Shown here: positions 1 to 8,738 of the stretch, piece after piece
Layout: every line of letters begins with the position of its first letter
Position numbering within the stretch: position 1 is the first letter of the stretch
NCBI GenBank assembly: GCA_964550025.1
Contig: CAZJYI010000111.1
Span: forward strand, 1 to 39,759
Direction: 5' to 3'
Source of the DNA: CAZJYI01 sp964550025
Lineage (GTDB): Bacteria > Verrucomicrobiota > Kiritimatiellia > UBA8416 > CAYOBW01
Length of the DNA: 39,759 nt
Translations under genes and position numbers: made by a program
The notes under the pieces: generated by a model
Database searches by the model: none
What the model saw: the letters and a program-made list of their open reading frames with translations, nothing else
What the model was told of the DNA's origin: nothing

Positions 1-246
1 GCGGCCTCGCCCGGCATCGTTTTCGGACCCGTCGTCCTCAGAGGCGGCCGCTTCGGCCCGTTCACCTTCCGGCTCGAGTGGACGGCCTCGCCCGGCGCAG
101 CCTACGTTGTTGAATCGGCCCGCGATCTTGTGACCGGGGGGTGGACAGAGGAAGCGACGGTCACCGGAAACGGCGCCGTCTGGTTTGACGACACGCTCCC
201 CACCCTACTGCACCGGAAGTACTACCGGATACGACTTATCGAATAG
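1..246 (+). CDS. C-terminal end of a large secreted protein (5' end outside window)
   Basis: Frame 1 is open from the first base to TAG at 244-246 and gives 81 residues. The sequence is beta-rich, with YVVESARDLVTGGW near the middle and HRKYYRIRLIE at the end. This is the pattern of the short C-terminal beta-sandwich of many secreted Verrucomicrobiota/Kiritimatiellota proteins, where a line like 'Y.vE.s.dL..G.W' is followed by 'r.YYRIr'. The beta-helix protein at 26229-29636 ends in a related domain (LYQLQYTDDLTDTNGW, then SYRVNVRLR). The function of the missing main part cannot be judged. The domain call rests on family memory and similarity within the window. Confidence 0.7.
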   Translation, partial: AASPGIVFGPVVLRGGRFGPFTFRLEWTASPGAAYVVESARDLVTGGWTEEATVTGNGAVWFDDTLPTLLHRKYYRIRLIE

Positions 247-501
247 CCCCGCGTCCTCGCACAATTCTCCGACTACGTCACCCGATCTCGCACGATACAG
301 ACATTCACCCCGACGAGTTTCTCAAGCGCACCAAGTGTCCGTCGGAGCAGACGGTATCGTTGAGCGTTCAACGGTATACATTGGCGAGTATATATCGCTG
401 GGGCCTCAGTGATAGGTTCTGCTCCATGACTTCTCTGGAGCGCTGCAGGCAGTCCTCCCTCACCAACAACCTGTATGATCACGTACGGCGGACGGCGGCT
501 G
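247..501. other. Non-coding stretch with one small hairpin
   Basis: No reading frame here looks like a gene. At 357-372 there is a perfect inverted repeat, CGTTGA, four-base loop, TCAACG, about 110 bp past the stop of the leading gene. It lacks a T-run, so it is at best a weak terminator. Nothing else is recognised. Confidence 0.4.
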
Positions 502-735
502 CTACGCGCCCTTCTGTACCCGATAAGTGGTCTGAACAAAGCCGAAATCGTAAGCCGTCGTCTTGACATGCTCCAGCCCAATGTCGCTTCGCGTGGTGCC
601 GAACAGAGGAGTCCCTTCGCCCATCACGAAGGGGATTCGTGTGATAGTGACCTCATCAATGAGGAACTCAGACAGGAAACTCTGGATGGTGCTCCCGCCA
701 TCTACACAGGCATGCTCTGCAGCCGTCGCCTGGCG
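502..735 (-). pseudogene. Remnant of a dihydrofolate reductase / RibD C-terminal domain protein
   Basis: The minus strand encodes about 77 residues ending at TAG (502-504). They carry the C-terminal signature of the RibD_C/dihydrofolate reductase family: AEHACVDGGSTIQSFL, then LIDEVTITRIPFVMGEG, then TPLFG and a final YDFGFVQTTYRV. Family members are about 180 residues long, so the N-terminal half with most of the NADPH- and substrate-binding residues is absent. An in-frame TGA lies at 736-738, and no continuation is seen in other frames before the neighbouring gene ends at 763. It is therefore a truncated, non-functional remnant. The family match is strong although short. Confidence 0.75.
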
Positions 736-762
736 TCAATTGCGAATGATCCAAAGGTGACC

Positions 763-1730
763 CTAATCGCCGTCTTCAAGGACCGACCGCAATCGCTCCT
801 CCAATCGCTCGAGTTCGATGGATCGGGCACCTTGCTTGGGAGTATCCTCCTCCGAAATGCGCGTTGCGGTGTGTTCTACTGCGATCGGCTCGGCGAACTG
901 ACGCCAGCGATGCTGCAGCTCTTCGTGGGAGGGCGCCCCACCCGTCACGACCCAGATCCGGTGACGCACGGTCACGGCCTCCTTGTTCTTCAGGTTCTTG
1001 TTGAACGAGGTGCCGAGTCGGCCGACTTCCCCCCCTGGTAGGTGATGTTGCCGAAGCCGATGAAGATGCCGCACTGTTGCGGGTATCTGCCGCCCGGACC
1101 CTTGGTGATCGTTTTTTCACCGGCCGCGTCGAAGACATGTACAAATGACCTGCGGAGTTCGTGCGGGATTTGCTTGTGCAATACGTCCTGACCATACACG
1201 AACCTGGCCATGCGTCGACCTGCGGAGAGCAGGTCGACGTGGTTGTTTCCCTCCACCTGCCAGGTGAAGTGTTCCTTGCCCGTCCGCCACTTCACGCGTA
1301 CGGTCGCCGTCCAGCGCTGCTCCTCTCCGGTCTCCAGAACCGTCCTGATCTGCGAGAAGACCGGGTCAGACTGGTGCTGGCCGGGATACGCCTTGTTGTA
1401 TTCCTGCTCCGACTCCCTGAGCTGCTTGAGCTGCGTATCGACCATGCGGGCATTGTTGTCCCAGATCTGCTTGATTCGCCCGTCCTTCTGTCGGTCCGTC
1501 CACGATTCCATCGAGTCGGCCAGACCGCGTGCCCACAGATCCTGTTCGAGCAGCGTGATATAGCTTCGCAGTACTGCGGTCTCCGCATTGCTCACATGCA
1601 TCGCCAGCCAGTCGCGCTGGGGATCGCGAATCCTGGACGGGGATGCAAAGGTCTTGCGAGCCACCACGAGCCCGAGGCCCGTGCCCAGCAAGATCCCGAT
1701 GATGCCCACTGCGACCGTCCGTGCCTTCAT
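763..1730 (-). CDS. Membrane-anchored hypothetical protein, one-base frameshift
   Basis: The gene starts at ATG 1730 with a good Shine-Dalgarno sequence (GGGAGGA) about 6 bases upstream. Residues 1-29 are a hydrophobic anchor (VAVGIIGILLGTGLGLVV). A Glu/Arg/Gln-rich stretch follows, then a beta-rich region (TVRVKWRTGKEHFTWQVEG). The first frame runs into unrelated sequence after TYQGG at a run of seven C on the plus strand (1029-1035). Adding one base joins it smoothly to the next frame (EVGRLGTSFNKNLKNKEAV), which ends at TAG 763-765 and gives about 322 residues. The break is a homopolymer indel, either a sequencing error or a real mutation. The charged C-terminus (IELERLEERLRSVLEDGD) looks helical. 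I do not recognise the family. It lies 28 bp downstream of the secreted protein at 1759-2355, probably in the same operon. Confidence 0.6.
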
Positions 1731-1758
1731 GTCATTCCTCCCTCTCAGTCACTCGTGT

Positions 1759-2355
1759 CTACCTGCCGCCGCCAGCATCCGGCTTGTTGGCGCTGTCCGG
1801 CAGCAGCTCCCTGATGTGTTCAAGCATGCCCTCTGAGAATGGTTCGGCTCGCAGGAGCGACAGTTTGCCTTCGCCTTCATGTCCCAGTATCAGGATGATC
1901 TTCCGCCCCACTTTGCAGACCGCGTCGGTGAATTCCTTTCCGGAGCCCGTGTAAGAGTAGCCGAGTGAATGCATGACATCCTTTTCCTTCCCGCCAGGGA
2001 GAAGGCGAAACGAGTGGGAAAAGAACGGCTCCTTGTAAGCTATTGACGTCAGGCGTTTCTGATCGAGTCTACCCATGATAAGCTCGACCACATTTGCATC
2101 CAGAGTAACCCGTTTGAATGATTCTGAGTGATAGACCGTTTCATCACCGAACGCTTCTTGGTTCTGCCCGTCTTTCGACATGGTGACTTTCGTGACGTCC
2201 TGCTTTTCGAATCCGTTGACTGTGGCAACGGCGATGGCCGCAAGCTTCTCTTTCTCAAGTACATCCTCAAGGGATCTGTGCTCACCACCAGCCTCCGAGG
2301 CAAAACAAGCGGAAGTCAGTCCGACGAACATACTGGCCAGTGCAATCAACCTCAT
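1759..2355 (-). CDS. Small secreted or lipid-anchored hypothetical protein
   Basis: This encodes 198 residues with an N-terminal signal (MRLIALASMFVGLTSACFAS). The C at position 17 could be a weak lipobox (TSAC); otherwise signal peptidase I would cut after FAS. The mature part is mixed alpha/beta with no motif I recognise, and the C-terminus is PDAGGGR. The start codon overlaps the stop of the upstream methyltransferase gene as ATGA (2352-2355). It also has its own AAGGAG 8 bases upstream, so translation is probably coupled. The function is unknown. Confidence 0.65.
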   Translation of the reverse strand: MRLIALASMFVGLTSACFASEAGGEHRSLEDVLEKEKLAAIAVATVNGFEKQDVTKVTMSKDGQNQEAFGDETVYHSESFKRVTLDANVVELIMGRLDQKRLTSIAYKEPFFSHSFRLLPGGKEKDVMHSLGYSYTGSGKEFTDAVCKVGRKIILILGHEGEGKLSLLRAEPFSEGMLEHIRELLPDSANKPDAGGGR

Positions 2356-3062
2356 TTGCTTTTCTCCTTTCGCGCGACGTACAGCCCTCGCCCGGTTAAA
2401 CCGGTCGCATCGTGTTTCACGGCGAGGTCGGCGGCGGCAAACGCTGCTTTCATCTCGTCAACCGAAAATAGCCCGAGCTCATGGCGCTCCGTGAAGTGCT
2501 CGACCCCGGAAGCCGTACCGACCAGGTAGTGAAAGTCGATGACCGAGACAGCCCCCTCCATCTCACTGATGTTCATCCGGCATATCTTGCCTTCTGACGT
2601 TTCCGCGGTGAGTAGATGCACGCGACCATCCGGATTCCACGAGTCGTGAGTGAACCACGGCTCTACCACAACGATGCCGTCCGCATTCAGGTGCCTCGCG
2701 AAACAGCGCAGCGCTTGGATGACCTTGTCGATCGTCTTCGTGTACCCAATGGAGCTGAACAGACACAAGACCACGTCGTAGCGCTTCCCAAGATCGAACG
2801 CTGTCATGTCAGCGCAGAAGTACTCGCCACCAGGGTTCTTTGCAGCGGCAGCGCGAACGAAGTCCGGGTTGATGTCCAGTCCGTCCACGTCGTAGTCCCG
2901 TGCCAGGTACCGGTCATGTTCAGCCGTGCCGCACGCGACATCCAACACCGAGCGTGCCGCGGGATGCTCCCGTTTAACCAGCGAAACTATCGCCGCAGAC
3001 TCCTTCGAGTAGTCCTTAGAACTGTATAGGGCGTCGTACCACTGTGCGCTCTCTGCGAACAT
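2352..3062 (-). CDS. Class I SAM-dependent methyltransferase
   Basis: A 236-residue protein with the class I methyltransferase order of motifs. Motif I is VLDVACGTAEHDRYLA (about 40-55). An acidic loop follows at GLDINPDF (about 60-67), then motif II-like FCADMTAFDL (about 82-91) and YDVVLCLFSSIGY (about 95-107). The C-terminus has the small-protein lid seen in the TylM1/DesVI-like group (RHELGLFSVDEM, TGRGLYVARK). Such enzymes N-methylate sugars or small molecules; the substrate here is not readable. ATG 3062 follows GGAG at about 9 bases. It is the first gene of a tight three-gene minus-strand group with 1759-2355 and 763-1730. Its secreted partners are unusual for a cytosolic enzyme, so any joint role is open. 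Confidence 0.85.
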   Translation of the reverse strand: MFAESAQWYDALYSSKDYSKESAAIVSLVKREHPAARSVLDVACGTAEHDRYLARDYDVDGLDINPDFVRAAAAKNPGGEYFCADMTAFDLGKRYDVVLCLFSSIGYTKTIDKVIQALRCFARHLNADGIVVVEPWFTHDSWNPDGRVHLLTAETSEGKICRMNISEMEGAVSVIDFHYLVGTASGVEHFTERHELGLFSVDEMKAAFAAADLAVKHDATGLTGRGLYVARKEKSK

Positions 3063-3311
3063 TGTGCCTGTACTCCGAACGTGCGCCTGGACGGGTGGCC
3101 TTCGGACCGTACCGCAGGCCTGGTTGGCTGCTCCGTTGCTTGTGAAGTGGTGGCAGATCAGGTCTGAACGGGTCCGCCTATGGCCACTCCGTGATTCCCT
3201 GCAAGTCCGCGTATCTGAGGGAAATCTCGTGCTCCGCCCTGCTATGGGCCTGGGTGACTCGTGGATAGCCCTTCTGGCCGCTTATCGGGCGCCGATCCCG
3301 GAACTCCTCTG

Positions 3312-4613
3312 TCATGGTCCTGTTCGTGTTGTCGCGTTGTGCTCTGGGCGGCTTCGCCGGTAATCATATACTCCGTTAGTTTCGGTTCGCGCGAACGTGA
3401 ACGCATCATCGCCCGACCGGGGCAGGTACGACGAGATGGGAATGTAGATGTACTTGCCTTCTTCTGTTCCATCGCTGAGGCGCTGAACAACGACGACGTT
3501 GACCCTGTGTGTGTAGACCTTGATGGGGTTCAACGCCTTGATGCGATCGGGCCAGTACACCGACGGGATTTCGCCACTCGACTTGTCAGCCTTGGCGCAT
3601 ATTGCGTGGGCGTCTCCCGTGATATCATCCGGGAACAACGATGGTGATGGCTGGTTCGTGCTTGACTGACAATCGTCTGCATCGGCTTTGCGCAGTTTCC
3701 TGTCACGTTCCAACAACGCCGATTGGTAGTCGTCGCAAACTCCTGCAAGAGCCTCTTCGAGACTGTAAATGCAAGTCTTCTCATCCAGATCGAGCCATTC
3801 CTGTAGCGGGATGAGGTCCCCAGTCGTGCGGTCCCGGATCAGGAAGATATCCTCGGTTGTCGGATCGATCAGGAAGATCTGCCAAAAGTTGATTGGGTCG
3901 GCAGGGGTGGCGATGGTCAGCATGTACGCAGCGTATTTCGAGGCGTTCGGCGGCCACATGGTTGTGGCATAGAAGGCCTCGGACCGGTAGTTGCGTCCCG
4001 CCGCTTTCCGTTGCGGTATACTCAACGAGTACGGTCGTTTCTCTGTTTGGCTTCTGATTTCAGTGAGGGCGTCGCGCATGTCGCGAACAGGCGGCAAACA
4101 GTGCAGCTTGTACGCCAGAAGATCGCCTCCGTAGTGGACCATCGGCGGAAGCTCAAATTCCGCCTTATGGGTAGGTCCGCCCCCGGAAACCCGGATGGCT
4201 CGCAGAATGCCCGCCGTGTTTGACCAGGTTCCCACGACGAGCGTGTCGTTCACGCAAAGCGGTGGTGTCAGGAAAACGAGATTGGACAGGTTCGTATACT
4301 GCTTCCTGATGTTGTCAAGCGGACTCTTCACAACGAACCCATTCTCCGTCGCTTTGAGTATGAGCCACGTTTCCTGGTTCTCTACCAGTTCAAGTTCGAA
4401 ATCACCAGGGGCACGATTCGCTTCAATGAGTGCGGTCCGACTGCTGTTTGGGCGTATGATCAGGCGCACCTCGTTCTGCGCGAAGCTGTGAACGCGCACG
4501 GACATCGGGCCGGTTCTCTCTTGGGCCGGAGTGTCCAGCAGTGTGGCTTCCGGTTTGCAGCCGGAGCAACCTAGAAGTGCAATGGCGACAGTACACACGA
4601 TTACTTCTCTCAT
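3312..4613 (-). CDS. Lipoprotein of unknown function
   Basis: The open frame extends to ATG 4748, but ATG 4613 is chosen. It is preceded by GGGAGAAGGG and begins a classic lipoprotein signal, MREVIVCTVAIALLGCSGC, with lipobox LLGC. The longer version would put 45 uncharacteristic residues before the signal. From 4613 the protein has 433 residues. The mature part is beta-rich, with repeated strand-like segments such as YAAYMLTIATPADPINFW followed by QIFLIDPTTEDIFLIRDRTT, which could be propeller blades, but no family is recognised. It is likely anchored to a membrane facing the periplasm. No partner gene is evident: 249 bp separate it from the methyltransferase downstream and 270 bp from the gene upstream. 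Confidence 0.65.
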   Translation of the reverse strand: MREVIVCTVAIALLGCSGCKPEATLLDTPAQERTGPMSVRVHSFAQNEVRLIIRPNSSRTALIEANRAPGDFELELVENQETWLILKATENGFVVKSPLDNIRKQYTNLSNLVFLTPPLCVNDTLVVGTWSNTAGILRAIRVSGGGPTHKAEFELPPMVHYGGDLLAYKLHCLPPVRDMRDALTEIRSQTEKRPYSLSIPQRKAAGRNYRSEAFYATTMWPPNASKYAAYMLTIATPADPINFWQIFLIDPTTEDIFLIRDRTTGDLIPLQEWLDLDEKTCIYSLEEALAGVCDDYQSALLERDRKLRKADADDCQSSTNQPSPSLFPDDITGDAHAICAKADKSSGEIPSVYWPDRIKALNPIKVYTHRVNVVVVQRLSDGTEEGKYIYIPISSYLPRSGDDAFTFARTETNGVYDYRRSRPEHNATTRTGP

Positions 4614-4883
4614 GCCCTTCTCCCTGTTCCTGAATCTACCCAATGATACCGAAGGCGATGTCATCGGGATGTAACGTGTCTGTAACGTCTGGGAGCCAGC
4701 GGTTGACCTGACGCGCAAGGGAGAGCTGTGCTCCGGTGCGGCTTTCATGGCCTTTCTTTACTCACAACGCGGATACACTCGTCTGCGACCTCATCGAGGT
4801 TCATCTCATCTCTTCGTTTCTCTGCTCAATTGACGGCAGGTGTGGATCAATGTCACTCAGGCCGTGGCTGGTACTGATTCCTG
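4614..4883. other. Intergenic region upstream of the lipoprotein gene
   Basis: There is no convincing gene. A 19-codon frame on the minus strand (4804 to 4745, MNLDEVADECIRVVSKERP) overlaps the alternative ATG 4748 of the lipoprotein frame as ATGA. It could be a leader peptide or the stub of a lost gene. A short direct repeat TGTAACGT occurs twice around 4672-4687. No clear promoter hexamers were found. Confidence 0.3.
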
Positions 4884-6053
4884 TCAAGTCATCCCCACCA
4901 GAACGAAGGTAGAAGATTCGATGGTCTGTTGCAGCAGTTCGAGGACCTCCCGGTCCTGGCTCTGCGTCGACCGCAGTACCTGCGCCGTCTGCCTCCTCAT
5001 CTCGGGCGTCCAGGCATCAGCGTAAGGCGGGACGGTCTTGCCGAGCAAGTCGCTTGTCCCTTCTCGCAGCAGCCATCCGTTTTCGTGCACGTAGCCACCT
5101 CTGTGGAAGGGAAGACAATCCCACTCTGCGACCATTTCGTCTACCAGTTGACCCAGTACCTCAGCGGCACGTGTGAGCGGCACGCTCACCTCCTCGGGCA
5201 AGGAGGGTGCTACCCTTCCCAGGTAGGCGCACGCAGCGTCGCGGGCGTCGAGTAGCTGACTGTACATGACCGCGTTTCCCTGCCAGTACATCAGCCGCTG
5301 ATCCGGCGGAAGCGCCGCGATGCCTGCCTCGTCCTCCAGATCGGCGACCCAGGCGTCATAGGCAGCCAGACCGCTGACGTACTCCGGCTCGTAGTGCCAG
5401 ATCCACCCCCCCGTGCGCCGCACCTTGGCCTTCTCGGTGGTGAGCAGTTCTGCCGCCAGCAGCAACGACGCGCGCACCTGCTCCGCGCGCGCCGGCGGGT
5501 CCCCCTCGCGCGCAATGCTCCAGATTTCGGTCGGAAACTGTGGCGGAGAGGTCGGCACGGCGCCAGGCGGGTCGTAGGTACTGCGGCACCACACCCAAGC
5601 GGGTCGCGCGTCGCCGTCGGCGGTGGCCGGTGTGTTCTCGTCGTAGCCGCACACCACGCCCCAAGACGTGCCGTTGTGCATGTTCATGCCCAGCAGTGGC
5701 CTGCCGGCGTCGATTTCCTGTGAGATCATCTCCGCCAGGCGCTCGACGCCTGCGGTGCCGTCGTGCATCCGCTCCGCAATCTGGTAGCGGTAGCCGGTCG
5801 CCGCCATTGCCGCGTCAGCATGCGGGCCGAAGCACCCGTCCGTTGACACGGCGGGGTGGATGCGCCCCCCCATGATCTCGTCCCACGACGAGCGCGCCAG
5901 GCGGACGCGGAACGCGGCGCCCGAAAGGCCCATGAGGTCGACGTAGTCGTACGCCTCTCCGCGTGTCTTCAGCACTGCCTCGAGTGCCCCAATGAACGAG
6001 CACTGTTGGCCGGGGCGCTTCACGATCTCCGGCACGTTCGGTACCGTCTTCAT
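4884..6053 (-). CDS. BtrH N-terminal-domain-like (papain/C39-fold) protein
   Basis: ATG 6053 is chosen over the upstream ATG 6155 because AGGAGG lies 5 bases before it and the homology begins there. The protein has 389 residues. QQCSFIGALEAVLK followed by YVDLMGLSGAAFRVRLA (about 17-55) is the pattern of the BtrH_N family. That family has a papain-like fold with an N-terminal Cys and was named from butirosin acyl-transfer protein BtrH. LLGMNMHNGTSWGVVCGYDEN (about 125-145) would hold the conserved second strand of the fold, although the usual His is less obvious. The C-terminal half is helical, without a recognised domain. Members act as acyl or aminoacyl transferases or are uncharacterised, so the activity here is not assigned. 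It lies 82 bp after the stop of the PL8 lyase gene. Confidence 0.6.
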   Translation of the reverse strand: MKTVPNVPEIVKRPGQQCSFIGALEAVLKTRGEAYDYVDLMGLSGAAFRVRLARSSWDEIMGGRIHPAVSTDGCFGPHADAAMAATGYRYQIAERMHDGTAGVERLAEMISQEIDAGRPLLGMNMHNGTSWGVVCGYDENTPATADGDARPAWVWCRSTYDPPGAVPTSPPQFPTEIWSIAREGDPPARAEQVRASLLLAAELLTTEKAKVRRTGGWIWHYEPEYVSGLAAYDAWVADLEDEAGIAALPPDQRLMYWQGNAVMYSQLLDARDAACAYLGRVAPSLPEEVSVPLTRAAEVLGQLVDEMVAEWDCLPFHRGGYVHENGWLLREGTSDLLGKTVPPYADAWTPEMRRQTAQVLRSTQSQDREVLELLQQTIESSTFVLVGMT

Positions 6054-6135
6054 GCTCCCTCCTGATCCAGGCCGTACCGTCGGCTTGGTTGGGCTCCCCA
6101 TATCATTTGCACTCAGCGGCGCATCGCTCGTTTCT

Positions 6136-7974
6136 TCATCGTATCGACAAAGCACGCATCACGCTCCGGCCGGCTTGAGGACCGTCCGGTAAGTCGAAGG
6201 TTATACGGGAACGGCCTTCAGCTTGCGACCACTCAACACCCTCGCCCCCGAGCCCCAAGTTGACTTCCACATGTACGGTCAACGCCTTGTTGTGCGGATT
6301 CGATATGGCCAGACGCATGGTATCCCGCTGCTTCCGGAGCAGGAGCAGGCACGGCTGGTCCACCGACAGGACCAGCCCCCCGGTCATTTCGATTTGCTGG
6401 GGCTCGAAGAACGCGATTCCGGTCACATGGGTCCGAGTGTGCTGTACGGCTTGGATCTTTGGCGTGTTGCTCAGTATCTTGACCGGCGGCGCATCCGCAT
6501 ACTTCTTGAAAGCCTCCAACGCGATGGCAGGCCTCACGATGTAGCGGTACGCCGCGTTCCGGGCTTCTCGGCCGTGGTCGAGCCACAGGCTGAAGACCTC
6601 CTCCGAGACCGGCGTGTTGTCATAGCGCCGGTTGATCTCTCGCCAGCTTCCTTTTTGGGCGCCTACCCGCAGGGATGCGTTGTGTGCGTCGAACAAGACG
6701 TAACCGATGCCGTCTTGATGGACCCAGCCGAGATTGCCCGTCCTCTCGCCTGCCCGTCCGAGTTTGCCGGCGGGCAGATGGGTGTCGGTCTCCCGGAGAC
6801 ACTGATTCACGATCGTGTATACAGGATTCCCACCGGAACAGGTGATGCCGCTGCCCAGGCATACGAACTCACGGTCGAAGAAGAACCAGGCTTTGCGGGC
6901 CTTGAGCGATCCCTTGGCGAAGTCGCAGGCGGCTACGCCGTATGTGCCGTCGGTGACTCCGCCCACAAAGCTTGTCTTCCCCCGCATGCCCCGTCCCCAT
7001 TCCATGTTCGGGAAGCCCCCGGTGGTTTGCTCGCAGGTCGTACCAGGGATACGGCGCCAGTGCCACACGGGGAAGATGTCCTTGTACTCGTCGCCACGGA
7101 CCAGGATATATGTCGTGCCATCGGCCAGGTGGTAGTTCTTCAGGCCCTCGCCGTTGCCTGATTCGCTGCCCTTCGTCCGGACCGAGGCCATGCGGGCCGA
7201 CACCTGGTAGTCGCGGCGTCGATGGACCATGAAGTCCGAGCGCCAGAAATGACGATTGCCGACGATGCTCGAATCGTCCTCCGACGTTTCTCCCCGCAGG
7301 CGCGCGGCGAAGGCCTCGAACTCCGCCTTGCGCGGGGTGTCCAGCGCGGCCATCCTTTCGCAGGGCAGGATCAGCACCCGGGCCGTTGTGGGCCCCCTTG
7401 TGCTGATACCGCGCCCCCAGGCGCCGTAGTCGAAAGTCCGGCCGCGTATCATCCACTGCTGGCCGTCCAAGATGTGGCGGGAGAGGATGTCGATCTTCTC
7501 CGGCGAGAACGCGTAGCCGGTGCCGCGGGCAAGGAAAGCCGCTTCCGCGCAGTCTATCGAGAAACTAACCCCGTACCCGGCGGAGTACAGCAGTGGCCCA
7601 TGTTGATGGAAGCTGAGATCCGGCTGGACACCTTCCCCAGTGGTGATTCGAATCGTCCCGGCCACAGCGCCAAGGGCGCCGGCGACCGCCTCAGGATTTG
7701 CCTCCAAGCAGCCTCGCATGAGCGTTATCTTGGCCCGCCAGATAAGATTCTGTCCCGTGCCGCGCGAACCGGGGTAGCGTAATGCGCATCGCCTGAGGAT
7801 CCGCAGTCCCTTCGCCTTCTGTGCTTCGGAGAGATCGGCCTCCATGAGGAGCATGATGGACGCAACCTCCAGCGGCACGCCGATCTGGCTGTACCACCAC
7901 TGGGGCGACGGGAACCCCTTCTCCTGCCAGCAGTCCAGCGCCCGGCCAATGCGATTGCGAAGTGCGGGAGATTG
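6136..7974 (-). CDS. Polysaccharide lyase family 8 (5' end lost in the gap)
   Basis: The visible 613 residues cover most of a PL8 lyase, a secreted enzyme that cleaves uronic-acid polysaccharides (chondroitin, hyaluronan or xanthan) by beta-elimination. In the alpha/alpha-toroid part are PQWWYSQIGVPLEVASIMLL, the catalytic Asn region TGQNLIW, and the His/Tyr pair in DLSFHQHGPLLYSAGYG. YGAWGRGIS then supplies the conserved Arg. In the following beta-sandwich are KAWFFFDREFVCLGSGI and YTIVNQCL, also typical of the family. The C-terminal beta domain ends at TGA 6136-6138. About 130-150 N-terminal residues, including the expected signal peptide, should lie in or before the gap at 7975-8074. The substrate cannot be decided from sequence. 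Confidence 0.88.
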   Translation of the reverse strand, partial: QSPALRNRIGRALDCWQEKGFPSPQWWYSQIGVPLEVASIMLLMEADLSEAQKAKGLRILRRCALRYPGSRGTGQNLIWRAKITLMRGCLEANPEAVAGALGAVAGTIRITTGEGVQPDLSFHQHGPLLYSAGYGVSFSIDCAEAAFLARGTGYAFSPEKIDILSRHILDGQQWMIRGRTFDYGAWGRGISTRGPTTARVLILPCERMAALDTPRKAEFEAFAARLRGETSEDDSSIVGNRHFWRSDFMVHRRRDYQVSARMASVRTKGSESGNGEGLKNYHLADGTTYILVRGDEYKDIFPVWHWRRIPGTTCEQTTGGFPNMEWGRGMRGKTSFVGGVTDGTYGVAACDFAKGSLKARKAWFFFDREFVCLGSGITCSGGNPVYTIVNQCLRETDTHLPAGKLGRAGERTGNLGWVHQDGIGYVLFDAHNASLRVGAQKGSWREINRRYDNTPVSEEVFSLWLDHGREARNAAYRYIVRPAIALEAFKKYADAPPVKILSNTPKIQAVQHTRTHVTGIAFFEPQQIEMTGGLVLSVDQPCLLLLRKQRDTMRLAISNPHNKALTVHVEVNLGLGGEGVEWSQAEGRSRITFDLPDGPQAGRSVMRALSIR

Positions 7975-8074
7975 NNNNNNNNNNNNNNNNNNNNNNNNNN
8001 NNNNNNNNNNNNNNNNNNNNNNNNNNNNNNNNNNNNNNNNNNNNNNNNNNNNNNNNNNNNNNNNNNNNNNNNNN
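7975..8074. other. Assembly gap of 100 Ns
   Basis: The stretch holds exactly 100 unknown bases, a usual placeholder for a gap of unknown size. It removes the N-terminus of the PL8 lyase and the last residues of the secreted protein upstream. The genes on its two sides should not be read as one fusion. Confidence 0.98.
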
Positions 8075-8738
8075 TGTTCAGCCATTCGGGGTCGAGCCTC
8101 CCGACGATGCGCACGTTATCGTAGCGGGTATCGCTCCACTCGTGTCCGAAGCCGACCCGGATCGGCACGGCCAGTTTGTGCTGAAGCGGCTTCTTACCCA
8201 GTACCCGGTCGTCCAGCGTCCAGCCGACCGCGTCGCCGGACAGCTCGAGACCGGCCTTCATTAGGGCGTTCCGGGCGAACCCGGTATTGGGTGTCGCAAT
8301 AACCGGGCGACGCCAGTCGGACTGGTACAACAGGTGCTTACCTCCGGCCCCACCGAAGCAGGCGCACAGCCCGTCGAACAGCCACAGGCAGACACGACCT
8401 TTGCCCGAGACGTAGTACCCCTCATAGTCGACGCGCTCCACCGCCGAGAACCGCGGCGCCAGAGAGAGCTTGGCCTTGTTGGCCCGAAGGCGCCCACCCT
8501 CATCGATTAGCCCACCGCTCCAGTCCGAGAGTTGCCGGCGTTCACCGAAATCGTACACAAGCGTAATCCGGTGCGTCCGCGGGTCCCAAGTCAGCACCTT
8601 GCCGAGCACCAGTGTCCGAATCTCCTCGAGGGATTCCCGGCCGGGCGGGAACGATGAAGCAGGATCGGCCCGGACCATCGGTGCGATGAGAAAGAGGGCC
8701 GATACCGCAACGTGCAGTATACTCCGCGTCTCACTCAT
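8075..8738 (-). CDS. Secreted concanavalin-like hypothetical protein (3' end lost in the gap)
   Basis: ATG 8738 starts a clear signal peptide (MSETRSILHVAVSALFLIAP, cut after VRA). About 221 residues are visible before the gap. The pattern LVLGKVLTWDPRTHRITLVYD, then QLSDWSGG and YDNVRIVGRLDPEWLN, resembles the beta-sandwich (LamG or 3-keto-disaccharide-hydrolase-like) domains common in Planctomycetes and Verrucomicrobia. In these, such a 'GrLdpeWL' tail ends the domain, so only a few residues may be missing. A longer start at 8786 is rejected because those codons are a shadow of the GNAT remnant. It shares orientation with the PL8 lyase and may act with it on the same glycan; that is inference. 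Confidence 0.6.

Noticed and set aside
475..1041. 188-codon plus-strand frame
   Set aside because: It is antisense to the dihydrofolate-reductase remnant and to the end of the frameshifted membrane protein, both of which have better coding evidence.
4745..4804. 19-codon frame MNLDEVADECIRVVSKERP with ATGA overlap
   Set aside because: It is too short to support as a gene, and the lipoprotein start 135 bp further in has the better ribosome-binding site.
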